Shown here: in pieces, positions 34,199-46,014 of the stretch
Position numbering within the stretch: position 1 is the first letter of the stretch
How the letters are laid out: each line of letters starts with the position of its first letter
Assembly: GCA_013368445.1 (NCBI GenBank)
Contig: JAACJO010000004.1
Coordinates: 1,860,001 to 1,924,000, forward strand
DNA from: Leucocoprinus leucothites
Lineage: Eukaryota > Basidiomycota > Agaricomycetes > Agaricales > Agaricaceae
Length of the DNA stretch: 64,000 nucleotides
Direction: 5' to 3'
Program-made: the position numbers and the translations under genes
Notes under the pieces: generated by a model
What the model was told of the DNA's origin: nothing
Database searches by the model: none
Seen by the model: only the letters and a program-made list of their open reading frames with translations

Positions 34199-36166
34199 AT
34201 GGTCCATCTCCGTCTCAATGAAACAGAATCCAATCCGAATCCTTATATCAACTTCATATCAGCGTTACCTATGCCAGATGCTCAGGACTCCGAAGAGGCA
34301 AGGCAGCTTTTGCGAGCGTTGGCAGCTCAAGTACGACCCGTGATGAAGGCACATGGCTTCACAGTTAACAGTTTCGAAGAAGTACGATATATTTTAGTTG
34401 CGTATATGCGAAATCTTGACAATAGCATCTCTAGTACGAGTACAATAGCGTGTTTGCAGGGCGTAACTGGAACAATGGTGAGACAGTTGGTCAGTTACAA
34501 TTGCTTTCCCCTACGACAATGAGAAACCTGAATGTATGCGACAGAAATTGTATTAAGACGTGCAAACGGGTCCTATTGTCCGACCTCCTGGTTGATGAGC
34601 ACATTTTGTCATGAGGTTGGCTTTCAGTCACTCTCGAGTTATGGTTATGTTGACGGTTCCTATGTCCTCTCTGCGGCATAGCTCGCTCATATCAAGGTGG
34701 GGTTATTTCTTGTTCGGGTGTGATAGGTAACTGAGTATCGACAGCACATGAACCACGGACCTGCTTTTCAAGCACTATGGGCACGTCTTCGAAGAGAGGT
34801 TCGACAACTTCAAGATAAGGGATATTATGGAGATGGTTTTATCGGTTCCAGAAGTCTGAGGCCTTCACGCTCATGGTGTTTACAGGCTACTGGTCAACAG
34901 GAACTCGCCTGGCTGACTCTGCTCGCGTTTCTGGCGATGGGATCGAATCGGGCGACTTTCCGGAATATATGGTACGCATAATTAGATGCTGTTTCGAGAG
35001 CTAGGGTAACTCTCCAGTAGTGTGGTGGGGCGCAGACACGCACTCGATCAACAGCGCAGCGGCGACGGCGACGTGCATTACAACCCTCCGATACTGGCCC
35101 ATCGCTCCACACAGGGAGACAGACTGCCAAGCGGCGCAAAGCAGGCGGCAGGGTCACCTCCAAGTTTGCATTCGTCGGATCTGGTAGTTCTTTGACCGAT
35201 GACGCTCAGAGTTCTAAAGGAAAGAGGGCCCGAAGGTATTGATCAACTTTGCTTGTGACTCCCGGCACGTTTTCCTGGTACTCAAAGGTCGACTAGTAAC
35301 CGCGCAAGAGAGGAGCGTGCCTTAGCTGCTGAGATGCGCTTGAGGGCCTTCAACCCGGCTAGAGGTAATCTTTTATCATAGCCCTAGACCCGACCTCGCC
35401 TAACGTTCATGAATCTTTGTCAGGTACCTCATCATCCGACCAAAGACTTCGCGACGGGGACTCGGAATCGGACAGTGAGATCGAATTCGTCCAGGAGACA
35501 GATGCGGAACGGCGACAAACCTTGGAAGACTCTAAGGGGATCAACCCCGGAGAAGATGACCGTCATCTGGGCAAAGGCTTACTCTGGAAAGATTTTGAGG
35601 ATGAATTCAATTTCTCAGCCCCCCGTCCAGAGGGATCAAGACCTCGACCCGAAAGCCCAGACGTAATCGAGCTGACTGACGAGTCTGATACCAATGGCGA
35701 GCAATGTGACACACTCGTTCGCTCAGGATCAACTTTCACTTCTAGCAGATCCAGAGAGGGATTTCCGCCTATCAGATCAACAGCCAGTATCTCCACACGA
35801 GGAACGTCGGGAAAGGGAAAACAAACAGGAAACTTGGGACTCAGAAACATAGCTCAGAGTGAAGTTGAGCTCCGAAAGAAAGAAGCTCTAGGCCTTGCCC
35901 CAGTGAACAAGTATCGCAAACTCGGCGAGGCTCCCAAAGCAAACCCATCCTCGCACGAGCCAGTGAAAAGCACGGATGGTTTCAGCTCCCGTCTCACTAG
36001 CAAATGGAACTGTTTGGTTTGCACACTGTGGGTGCTATTTCGCATCGTCAATCCGAGGCTGATGCAGTTGCACTGACTAGCATGTTGTAGGCAAAATCAG
36101 CCAGAACATTTAGCTTGTGCAGCATGTGCTACTCCCAAGGGTGAAAGTACATATCACATAAGATAA
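34199..36166 (+). CDS. WSS1: WSS1-like DNA-protein crosslink metalloprotease (WLM domain plus RanBP2 zinc finger)
   Basis: ATG at 34199: MVHLRLNETESNPNPYINF. Spliced exons give YEYNSVFAGRNWNNGET, VLRRANGSYCPTSWLMST, then FCHELAHIKHMNHGPAF. HELAHIKHMNH is the HExxH-x5-H zinc site of the WLM protease domain. LWARLRREVRQLQDKGYYGD closes the domain. The second half is basic then acidic and Ser-rich, with short Asp/Glu-flanked hydrophobic runs (SDSEIEFV, DVIELTDES) that look like SUMO-interacting motifs. The last exons encode a RanBP2-type zinc finger, WNCLVCTLQNQPEHLACAAC, and stop at 36166. Yeast Wss1 degrades proteins crosslinked to DNA and acts with SUMO and Cdc48. About nine introns, all in phase by eye. 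Confidence 0.93.
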
Positions 36167-36224
36167 GTCATAAAGTCAACAAATGTACAGATATCCATAT
36201 ACTCTCGCATCTGTCCTAGGTCCT

Positions 36225-37244
36225 TCATTTCCAACACCTATAACTTTGATTAGCTTATACCCTCTTTTAGTCAAAAATAAAGTGTACTTACAGAATCTGG
36301 TATTCCTGATACGCCAGTTCTTGGCCGCCAAAGGATACATTAGCACCTCCCCTGTTTGTGACAAGCACTCAGAAACAATAAAATTCACGGGAAAAGGAAA
36401 CAACGTACAGGTGTTCGCCAGTCTTGCCAGGGACGTTGACACCATTCACGTTGGCAAGAGCATGATACAACTTGCCCCCATTATCCTCATATCCACCTTC
36501 AATCGGCCGACGCCCTGGAGGAATTTGACCGTATGATGTGTGAACCCATTCCATTTGTTCCGGTACGAAAGGGAGCAAATCGTATCGACCGTTGTGGCCG
36601 TACTCAACTCCGCCATAAGGCACCGCCGCGTGAGGCTGCAGATGGGGACCAATCTTGCAGGGGTGGACCGAGGAGTCAAAGAGAGCAGAACCAATAAATA
36701 TTGGAGATGCGCCGTCAGCGTCGTAAGCAACAGGCGGTCCTCTTTGTGCCGGCGGGGGGAAATCCGAATCAGTGTGTAGGGGAACGCGGAACCCAGACGG
36801 CGGTGCGGTGTTTGACATGGGCGAGGTCGGAAGCTGTGCTGGTTTGGTGGCAAGGTTCACTTGAGGAAATCCGGACGACGGGGCGTAGGGAGGTGGTTCA
36901 GACACGCCTTGGGTATGAGCAGGGAACATGGAAGCGGTAGTTGACGATGAAAAATATTCACCACCGGCGCCGCTGCCTAATGCTGCTCCGTGTACTGGCC
37001 CATGGCCCACTGATGAACCAACAAAGCCGTGTGTAGCTTGATCATGATGATGTTTCTTGGCCTCCTTTTCTTGTTTTTTTTCCATCTTCTCTTTCTCCTT
37101 CTTATCTTTCTTATCATGCCCTTCATGATCTCTTTTCTCCTTCTTTTCCTTCCCTTCATGGACTCTTTTCTCCTTCTTCTTCTTCAATTTGAGCTTCCGG
37201 CTACCACCGGAACCACTGCTATATGATTCAGAGTCGGATGACAT
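36225..37244 (-). CDS. DM9/DUF3421-domain protein with a highly charged Lys/Glu N-terminus
   Basis: ATG at 37244: MSSDSESYSSGSGGSRKLKL, then about 55 residues of alternating Lys/Glu/His. A Gly/Ser/Pro-rich linker leads to the domain: SALFDSSVHPCKIGPHLQ, VPYGGVEYGHNGRYDLLPFV, WVHTSYGQIPPGRRPIEGGY, LYHALANVNGVNVPGKTGEH. An exon after an intron gives GGANVSFGGQELAYQEYQIL, and a last one adds CWK and the stop at 36225. These are DM9 repeats of the DUF3421 family, known in insects (and lectin-like in some) and recurrent in Agaricomycetes. Ligand and role here are unknown. The Lys-rich head could bind nucleic acid or acidic lipid (inference). Only 58 bp separate its stop from that of WSS1. Confidence 0.85.
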
Positions 37245-37590
37245 GGCGATGTGGACAGAGTTCCGTGGCGATCAGTGAGACCAGTGAGAATGATTGAGAC
37301 TGATGCGGTTCAGGGGCTGATGGCTAAAGAGATGTGAGTGTGAGGAGACGACCAGTCTGTGGTGTCCCTCAAATATTTATATCGTTCTAATGTGTTGTTG
37401 AGAAGTACGATCTGGTACGATGCTTGCTACAGATAACCTTCTATCATGGGAAAAGGCACAGCCTATTGACCGTACCGGTCCTGATGGCATTTGAAGCAAC
37501 TGCACCGCCGCCAGCCGAGTTGACCCAGTCTGAACTAATTATGGAAAGTAACATATGACTTATCCCCGCGAATGCCACGCTCTTGACGAA
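37245..37590. promoter_or_regulatory. Intergenic: promoter of the DM9 gene and 3' flank of RIM20
   Basis: Both neighbours are on the minus strand. No further gene is seen. Confidence 0.4.
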
Positions 37591-40500
37591 TCAACGCCTG
37601 GGACCGGGTGGTAATGTCACATCTTCGAACCCCCACTCCTCGGCACTCAAAGAAGGTGGGCCTTGTGACAATAAATCAGCGAATCTACTGTCCGAGGGCT
37701 GTGCGCCGGCGCCGTGAGATTGAGGCTGTGGATCTTCTTGTTTTTTTACATCATCGCGAAGGGACAGCATCTCCAAGGGGTTATGGAGCTCGAGAGCACT
37801 TGATTGCGTAATTAGCATAATAATCTATTAGGTGTAACAAAAAAATCATCAAGGGCTTACTGGATTTCTTGCCGTCGCTGATAACTCCAAGTCCTGCAAA
37901 CCTCCTTGAATTGAGTGAGGATACCAGTGAGGTCGTTGTAGAACTGAAGGTATTCGTTTGGCCCCAAGCACAATGACAGGAACAAGGCCTCTTACCTTGA
38001 AGCCTTCTTCTAAATTGCGGGTGATTTCACGATATTTGAAGTATGCGAGGTCAAGGGATTGGAGGGCATGTTCACGGTCCTTGACTGAAGGGTCATCTCT
38101 CCGACTTCGGAGGAATTGTTCATTGATGACCTGGTTACATATATTTATTTTTAGCCAAGTAATTTCCGGCTGGTTAGAAAACAACAATACCTTGATGTCA
38201 GCGAGTACAGATTCCTGCTTCTGTCGGCAAGTCCCCATTTCATGCAAAAACTTGTCATACTTTGCAAGCTCTTCGTCGAGTATGTCTTCAAACATTTCGG
38301 CCCTCAACTCTGCTAGTCGTTCAAAACCTGATGCAACCCTGAGGACTCGAGGCTGGACGTCATCGGCTGCCTCCAGAATACGTGCTTGGTGTACCAGCTG
38401 GGTCCTTTCGCGGTGTAATGCATCAAGTTCCTCCAATTTAACCCGCAATGACCGAGCGTGATTTCGAGTCTGAACTGATTGTGGGGATGTGTGGGAGGAT
38501 GTTGCTACAGTCGAAGAAGGTATCGATGTTTCTAGATCCGCCTAAAAAGTTCAGATTTAATCTGACATGAAAACAGTGAAGCCAACCTCATCCCATGTCA
38601 ATCGGGTCACACTCTCTTCCCATTCGTCCCACTTTTGTCGGATGATCTCATCACTAGCCGCGGCTTCGGCGAGGATACTACGATACCTCCGTTCTTTCTC
38701 GACGAGCTCCATATTAGCTTCATGAGACGGTAATCGATTTAATAGGACGTCTTTCCGAGCTGCTTCGTCTTCTGATGCTTCGTTATCGAGGATGTCCATC
38801 GCCTGTATGTGAAGTGCCAAGACCACAGCCATGTTTAGGGACTAGTATAAATGGAAGAAAATTTCCCACCTCATCAAGGATAGCCAGGTCTTGCTGAGCA
38901 AGCTGCTGGACGTCTTCAATGGATGCTGCAATTCTTGCTGGCCCGTCCTCGATGCGCACTTCCTCTGCCTTGTGCAGTAGACTTGGTGGGAGGCCGATAG
39001 GACGCTCCAGAGCCTCAAGGGCGGCAGGGAGATTCATGTTTCTCAATTCCCTGGAATGGACCGGTCAATTTGCCGTAATCAATACGGATATAGCAAAAGG
39101 ACGCACCCGTCAGCCTGGTCTTGAAGGTCTTGGGCAACGTCGAGTAGCTGCTCTTTAACAAGTGCCTGTTTGCGGTCATTGTATATGTCTAGCCAGTAGA
39201 TTGGGCGCCGAGTGAAAATAAGGCATATAGAACGACTTACTAATCGCTTCCCGTGCACCCCATCCAACAAGACCGTCGAACAAAGGTTGCATACTTCCTA
39301 ACACAGTCTTTGGGTCGAGTAGACCAGGTGGGATGGTTGCAGTAGCTAAGCTGGTCTCTTGTATAGGAGGAAGTGCAGCTCCTGCAGGTATATCATGATG
39401 ATATATGAGATCATTGTCACACTCAGCACGGGTAAGACTCCTTTGCACGGTATCTAAAAGGGACTTGACACGATTGTCAAGGAATGGCATCAGTCGACTT
39501 ATTGAATGTGGATACCTGTATATCCTCCTGAACAGACGCCGCTATTTTTCCACGACGACCAGTTTCCTGGGCTGTCTTGGCTTCATCTCGTGCATTACCT
39601 AACCGAGCAATCTCGCACCCATATCTGGGGAGGTATCAGCAGATTCGAAGACGGGGAAATATTCTTGCCGGACCTACTATGTTCTAATTCATCGAGGCCT
39701 TTTCGGTATTCAGCAACCGCAAGGAAGTGATGGGATTTCGCTTCGATGTGTGATAGCCAATCCTATGAGTGAGAGTAAGCAACTTAGAATCAATTCTTCT
39801 TGCGGCAAAAGCAGGGTAATCAACTCACGGGAGGTAAGATATGCCTGACAGATGGGCTGGCGTCGCGAAACAGGCGATTCGAAAGGGTGTATAGCGAGGA
39901 TACCTGCCAGAGCTCTTCGTGAAACCTTGTCGTGGAGACATATAGATTTAAACCCTACTCTCGCAGCGATCTTGGCAATCAGGGAATCCTTATACTGGCC
40001 TAAAATGCGCGGCGTTAGACCGTACCTTCCGACCGTACCTTCCGGCTGGAGTATCTACTCACTAATTTTAGCTAGTTGCCACGAGCATTCCTGCGCCTGG
40101 GCAAGCATGAGGCTTTCTAGCCCGTGGACAAAATCGGTTGAAAGGTCCAATGGTATCTCCTCATCATCAGGACCATACACGACCTTGGGTATCACAGCAT
40201 TGTTCAGGTAAGACAAGGTTCCTGCTGAGTGCTTCTCGATTGTCAGACGGTCTCGCGGAGGGTGTGCGACTGAACAGCCAACCTGATAGTAGGTTGCCGC
40301 GCGCTTTATGCCTTCCGCACTGGAGCGGTCAGCCGAGGCCCCTAACTGGGAATAAAGCGAAGCAAGATTGAATAAGATGGCAGCACGTTCGAACGCTATG
40401 CTCCTCAAAGTCAGTGGAAGTTTACGAGGATGAAAGACAGTTGCGTATGAGATCTCAAGTTGAATCTAGGGCCGGAGCTTCAACAGAATGCACCAGTCGC

Positions 40501-40827
40501 CTTGGCGAGTCGCTCACATCTGAGGGCATTTTAGCCAAAATAGATATCAATTGCGCGTGATAACTGTGCGAGCGGGAAAGGGAAAAATGACAAGTTGGTA
40601 TTAAGCGAGAGCATTGGGAGCGCTAAAACCTACAGCAATGATGCGTGTATGCGATCGACATGAACAACACCCGCAACAGCATTTTTCCGCAATTCTTGCC
40701 ACTGTTGGATGTCATCCTTGAATTCATCCGGATGGCCACCGCCGTGGAAAGCTATGAATTCTCGGACCGTGTTTTTGAGGTCGATCTCGTAGGTCTTTTT
40801 GAACGGGAAATCCAGGAGATTGGGCAT
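37591..40827 (-). CDS. RIM20: BRO1-domain protein, RIM20/PalA type (pH-response adaptor)
   Basis: ATG at 40827: MPNLLDFPFKKTYEIDLKN, HPDEFKDDIQQWQELRKNAV, VVHVDRIHASLL. Next exons give YHAQLISILAKMPSD and SIAFERAAILFNLASLYSQL, GIKRAATYYQ, AGTLSYLNNAVIPKVVYG, and LESLMLAQAQECSWQLAKI: the BRO1 domain in its usual order. The C-terminal half is helical (ALIX-like V domain: LRVKLEELDALHRERTQLVH, ELRAEMFEDILDEELAKYD) with a Pro/Ser-rich tail ending EEWGFEDVTLPPGPRR at 37591. About a dozen introns. RIM20/PalA binds ESCRT-III (Snf7) and the zinc-finger factor Rim101/PacC, promoting its processing at alkaline pH. The PFKKTYEI start and short tail fit RIM20 better than the vacuolar BRO1 paralogue; this assignment is less sure than the domain. 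Confidence 0.85.
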
Positions 40828-41322
40828 GATGAAACCAGGCTCTAGACCAGTGTTAGCAGTGACTTGTCAGTAGTGAATGGTAAGAAACCAGTTTTGGGAT
40901 ACATCGCATAGTACCATTTCCACTTGATCCAATTCTTGATCGCTCACGTGCTGTTGATTTCCTGAAAAGGTGCCACAGAGAACTCAGAAGAGTCAGAAGA
41001 CGCCACTAACCTCTGGGACCAAGTTTCTGTCAACAAACGATGACCTGCTTGTGGAACACCGATCTGATGTCTTGTTGAGGTCTTGGCGGAGCCTGCCAAG
41101 TTCTTCGGTTCCCTCCAAAAGTGGGCCTACCTCCGTGATATATCTGTGATATAGTGGGTTTTCATTCCTGATTCGCTTCGATTCGGCTGTGATCGACACA
41201 TTGCAGGAATGCAAGTACGGTGTTAAACGTTAAAGCTTGGGATTAACCTGTTATTTGACAGTTCGATCCGCCGAAATGCAAGTCCGGAACTACTAATCAG
41301 TACATTTTTAGAAATGTAGTCC

Positions 41323-41339
41323 TTCGGATCCCCTCCGAA
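41323..41339. promoter_or_regulatory. Inverted repeat TTCGGA-N5-TCCGAA (CGG-N7-CCG), candidate zinc-cluster factor site
   Basis: The two 6-bp arms are perfectly complementary and place CGG and CCG seven bases apart, the geometry recognised by fungal Zn2Cys6 factors. It lies about 500 bp from either flanking start codon. Could be chance. Confidence 0.3.
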
Positions 41340-41806
41340 ATACTTGCCGGGCCTCTACTTGCACAAAGCTCATGCTGGTCATAACTGGCGGTGTAAAATG
41401 GTACCGCAGTTGAACTACAACCACGCGGTTGTGTCTCTGTGCGCACAGCGATGCAAGTTGTTGCCTTAATCATCTCTCAGCCATCATGACTTTCTGACTC
41501 CTGAAACCTCTCTCATGGAGTGATTAATTTGCTGTTGCTACTCGTATCATCTCAGGTTCAGTCTATGCACTCATATGTTTCGCAGCGGGCGGTACTAGAT
41601 CTTCGAATTGCTCATGAAGTTGAGCTCCGTTCACCGCGTTTGGATACTTTTGAGGCTCTCTAGAGTGAGATGAGCACGCTTTAGGGGCTTTATCGAGCTC
41701 CTTCGGTGTTGCACCCGGATGACTGCTTCGTTGCCAAATCAAACAAAGGCGTTTCATACGATATTTGACTTAGGAAACTGGCCGCACTGGTACAGGGGAA
41801 GAGTAT

Positions 41807-41813
41807 TATAAAA
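41807..41813 (+). promoter_or_regulatory. TATA box (TATAAAA) of the small protein gene
   Basis: TATAAAA in ATTATAAAATGG lies 58 bp upstream of the ATG at 41871, the right distance for a fungal core promoter with a short 5' UTR. Among the few unambiguous TATA boxes in the window. Confidence 0.6.
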
Positions 41814-41870
41814 TGGCCCCCAGTGGACAAAACTATTTCACCCAAAACATCGAGTCCGCATTTCAGCAAC

Positions 41871-42354
41871 ATGCCTTCACACACTACACAAAACTATAGC
41901 CAGCCTTCCGCATACCAGCACCTCGAACGAGTTGGTGTGAACCATTCGTCTGCCAGCCACTCTGCGGCGCATACAGCAACTGCCGTGAGTTTCCATTCAA
42001 ATGTCTACCGTGACTTGAAGCTGACCCAAATCAATGCAGGCGGCGACGTTCAATATTGTAAGGCATCGTTAGAAAGATACGCATATCTCCTGCTGATTGT
42101 TGGTTTCAGAGTGAAAACGTGCGTGTATGGTACCAAGATGCCTGGCTCCCTGGCGTTATTGTAGGAGGCCTTCACACCATTGATAGGGTGAGTGATGATC
42201 GGAAGCCTTGCTATTGCGTTATGTTCATCCCGCTCAGTCCAATCACCTCGGATATACCGTCAAAGTCCTTGTTCAGAGGGGGCGCTACATGGAGGTCAAG
42301 TTCCCTCAAGAATATGTTAAGGCTGCGCCAGACATGACGGGGTACTACACCTGA
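41871..42354 (+). CDS. Small four-exon protein of 108 aa with an SH3/Tudor-like beta segment, unknown function
   Basis: Not recognised. Exons 41871-41984, 42040-42057, 42110-42187 and 42238-42354 are all in phase 0 and joined by canonical short introns. The N-terminal 38 residues are polar (MPSHTTQNYSQPSAY, then His/Ser/Ala-rich). The rest is beta-like: NVRVWYQDAWLPGVIVGG, LGYTVKVLVQRGRYMEVKF, and PQEYVKAAPDMTGYYT. The pattern V-W-Y-x-D-x-W-x-P-G-V-I-V, then Y-x-V, then V-K-F, resembles Tudor/SH3-like barrels (compare 'W-x-P-G-x-V' in other small fungal proteins); that is inference. A TATA box at 41807 and a consistent coding phase across three introns argue for a real gene, despite each exon being too short to stand out. 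Confidence 0.68.
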
Positions 42355-43244
42355 ATTGTCGCAGGTTTCTTGCCCATGCCCATGAACATCCGCACAGCTA
42401 TGACTGATATAGTATACTTAGACTGATGTTGTACGTGGAGGTTTTTGGTAGTTTGTTATCACTATGGTCCGTTGGTTTGATTGAGTACTCTGTGAAACAG
42501 AATATCAGGACAACTTGGCGCACACAACTGCCGTGTACGAGGATTAGCCTCAGTGCAGCGGGGTGCATGACTTATGATCGTGGAATTCTCTGACTATTCA
42601 CGATATTCTACGCTCAGCCCGTAGCGGCTAGGCTTGGGGAACGAGGTCAATGACTGCTTCCACAAGCACGTCCACAAATTATCTGATGGATCTGGTCTGC
42701 ATGATACCCTCGAACAGTTTACAGAACCAGAGGTCAGTCAACCTATGTCCTGCTCCGATGCGATATATATATACTTTGAAACTTTGCACAAGTGGCAAAT
42801 ACCTGTGACTCAAGTGATATATGGTGATCCAGCGTTTAGAAGCATTGTAAAGGGTCAGATTGGGTCATAATCATCAGTGTTCTGAATGAAACAACTGTTG
42901 TTGGCTGATTCAGCGTATCATAGAACGATGGTCTGTTGATGGGAATGCAATGAAGAGGTAGCCAGCGAATATTGAGTGATGATGGAAAGCCTAGCAACAA
43001 TAATGATTGACCTGTGGCTGTGACGGACGGCATCTCCCTTTTGGGTGTTTGCTATCATCTGAGACTCACGAGCAACGACTTGCATCCTTGTTGATACCCA
43101 GCACATCTCCTCTTTCCTTCTTCCGCCTGCTCGCTGTTGCCGGTCTCCAAGCGCTGGTACTGCTTAGGCCTTTTCTAGACAGCATTCTCCCCTCTTCCGC
43201 TCTTCGTCCTCGGGCCTCTAGCAAGTATTCACTCACGAGCAACC
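42355..43244. other. Intergenic upstream of RasGAP
   Basis: No supported gene. A frame at 42634-42870 (+) begins at TTG and has no splice context. The last 150 bp before the RasGAP ATG are C/T-rich. Confidence 0.5.
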
Positions 43245-46014
43245 ATGTCTTACGAGCCCATGTCGCCCATGTCTACACGCCGCCTCACCGGCAGGAATAC
43301 AAATCGCTACAGCGTCACTGCTCTTTTCAGTATGGCTGCTGAGCAAGATGTTGAAGTGGAAGATGATCTGGCAAAGGGTGCGCTCCAAGCCGCCTCGTTT
43401 ATTCGCTCGCTTAACCTCTTCAACAGCCCAAAAACGGCTGCGCGACCTCAAAGCGAAAATCTCGACGCAGTCGAAAAAGAATTTTGTGTTGGAACGAGAT
43501 GTGAGGTACTTGGATTCTCGGATTGCGTTGTTGATTCAGAATAGGATGGCCTTGGATGAGGTGCGCTGACTGAATTTGCTGCGCTTCGCTGTTTGATGAC
43601 CTGTGGTATAGCAACGAGAGGTTGAGCGAACGCTTGAAGATGTAGACCCTACTGAGGGGCACTACCCTGACGATCGCAAGCTACAACAATACTCCAACCT
43701 TTTCTTCCTCCTTCAAGCCGAACCTCGTCACATTGCTGCTCTTTGCCGCCTAGTTTCCTTGTCTGAAATCGACACTCTCCTGCAAACAGTCATGTTCACT
43801 CTCTACGGAAACCAATATGAAAGCCGAGAAGAGCATTTACTCCTTACGATGTTCCAGTCCGTTTTGTCTGCTCAATTTGAAACAGCCACCGAATTCGGCT
43901 CATTGCTTCGGGCGAATACACCCGTGTCGCGGATGATGACCACATATACTCGTCGTGGTCCTGGTCAAAGCTATCTGAAAAGTGTATTGGCGGAAAGGAT
44001 CAACAGCCTTATCGAGCATAAGGACTTGAACCTCGAGATAAATCCCGTCAAGGTACGCCGCCTTACTATGCTCTTAACAGCTCTTTCAACTGGTGGGTCA
44101 GGTCTACGAGCAAATGGTTAATCAAATTGAAGAAGAAACTGGCTCTTTGCCCGCCAACTTGCCCAGAGGTGTGCCTCCAGAGGTCGCAGCCGAGAACATT
44201 GACGTCCAAACCATTATTGCTCCTCGCTTGACAATGCTCATGGAGATTGCGAACAGCTTCCTCGTGACCATCATTGAAAGTATGGAGAGTGTGCCATATG
44301 GGATTCGGTGGATCTGTAAGCAGATTCGGAGCCTGACAAGGGTGAGTGATTTCTTTCTCGGCTAGGGTCAAGTTTAGCTAATTCCCATCCAGCGGAAATA
44401 TCCCGAGGCGACGGAATTCGCGATTTGTTCCCTCATTGGTGGATTTTTCTTCCTCCGTTTCATTAACCCAGCAATCGTTACCCCTCAAGCATACATGTTA
44501 GTTGATGGAGTCCCCGCAAAGCACCCTCGGCGGACACTCACACTGGTGCGCTATTCTCCAACCAGTTCACCGAGTTTACCTGACTCTTTAGTAGATTGCA
44601 AAAATGCTGCAAAACCTCGCCAACAAACCTTCATACTCGAAAGAGGCATACATGATAACTTTAAATCCCTTTGTCGAGAACAACAAAGCACGGATTAACC
44701 AATTTCTCAACAACCTTTGTGAAGTCGGGGACTTTTATGAAACTCTTGAAGTGAGTCGGAATCTTAAAGTTGAATTTCTGTTTCTTATTACATTCTTCTA
44801 CGCCGCAGATGGATCAATACATGGCTCTCTCCAAGAAGGATTTGATGATCAATATCACGCTGAACGAATTGTACAACACCCATTCACTAATTTTGCAACA
44901 TGTTGAAACACTTGTGAATAATCATTTTTTACTGGGAGAACAGCCTGGCTGATGACCGCATATAGGCTCCGAACGAAAAGCAACATCTGCGCATATTAAC
45001 AGATGAGCTTGGCGCAGCTCCTCCTCAAGTGCCGAGGAAGGAGAACCGGGCGATCGAGTTAGCTCTCTACAGTCGATGGGAGACACCCGTACAAGACATC
45101 CAAAGTGCACTCATGGACTCCGTATCGTCGAGCGACATGCTTTACATGGAAACCAAATCTATTTTTGTCCAGCTCATTCGGTCTCTACCGAACGCAGGGC
45201 TCAAGTCTCCATATGACCTTGCTGCGATCGCCGAAAGGGCAGCAACGACTAAGGATGCAGTGCTCGTGCGCAAGGGCATCAAGGTTAAGGAGATGCTGCG
45301 GGAGTTGGAGGAACTGAGGATTGTAGACAGATCGGATGGGTACAAGCTTATGCAAGAGGAAGTCGCGCAGGAGCTCGTCCATCTCGGCAATCTTCGCGAG
45401 AAGGTTATCGCGGAAACTAAGTCGCTCGAAGCCGTGTACAAGACGATCTGCGACCACAACAACTATATGCGCTCGCAACTCGAGCAGTACAAGGCCTACC
45501 TCCAAAATGTTCGTTTGACTGCGACCAAGGATAAAGGCAGCACGACCGGAGTTGGTGTTGTCACCGTCGGCGGAAAGGAGAAGAAACCTGCCAAGGCTGT
45601 CGTGCTCGGCCCCTATAGATTCACTCATGCTCAGCTAGAAAAGGAGGGTATTATCGTAGAAAGCAACGTCCCGGACAACAGGTTTGTTTTTTTACCTTCG
45701 TCGACTTGTTGTGTAGCAGGTTCTGACTCTAACGGGCAGACGTCCGAATATTTATTTCAACATCACCTCACCAACGCCGGGAACTTTCATCATTGCTCTA
45801 CACTACAAGGGTCGAGAGAAGGCTATTCTCGAGATGGATCTAAAAATTGATGACCTCCTAGAGAAGGTGCTTTACCATTTTTGCTGCGGGACGAATCTTT
45901 TTTGACACTTCTTCACAGCAAAAGGATAACAAACATCTGCTGGATCTTGAATATGTTCAGCTGAATGTTCCGAAGGTGTTGGGACTGCTGAAGAAGGTCT
46001 TTGCTAAGCGATAA
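43245..46014 (+). CDS. gap1: Ras GTPase-activating protein (RasGAP plus RasGAP-C domain; S. pombe gap1 / IQGAP-related)
   Basis: ATG at 43245 starts [18 protein letters not shown]; a coiled-coil exon follows ([20 protein letters not shown]). The RasGAP domain carries [30 protein letters not shown] (arginine-finger loop) and [16 protein letters not shown] (second signature). After [20 protein letters not shown] and [20 protein letters not shown] comes the RasGAP-C region: [40 protein letters not shown], and [20 protein letters not shown]. The stop is at 46014 (KKVFAKR). About eight introns. The domain pair matches fission yeast Gap1/Sar1, which switches off Ras in mating and polarity signalling. 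IQ motifs and a calponin domain are absent, so it is not a full IQGAP. Confidence 0.93.

Larger units (their letters stand above)
40828..41870. other. Divergent intergenic region between RIM20 and a small protein gene
   Basis: About 1 kb. A frame at 40993-41214 (-) lacks ATG. A near-perfect inverted repeat and a TATA box (listed separately) suggest regulatory content. Confidence 0.45.
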
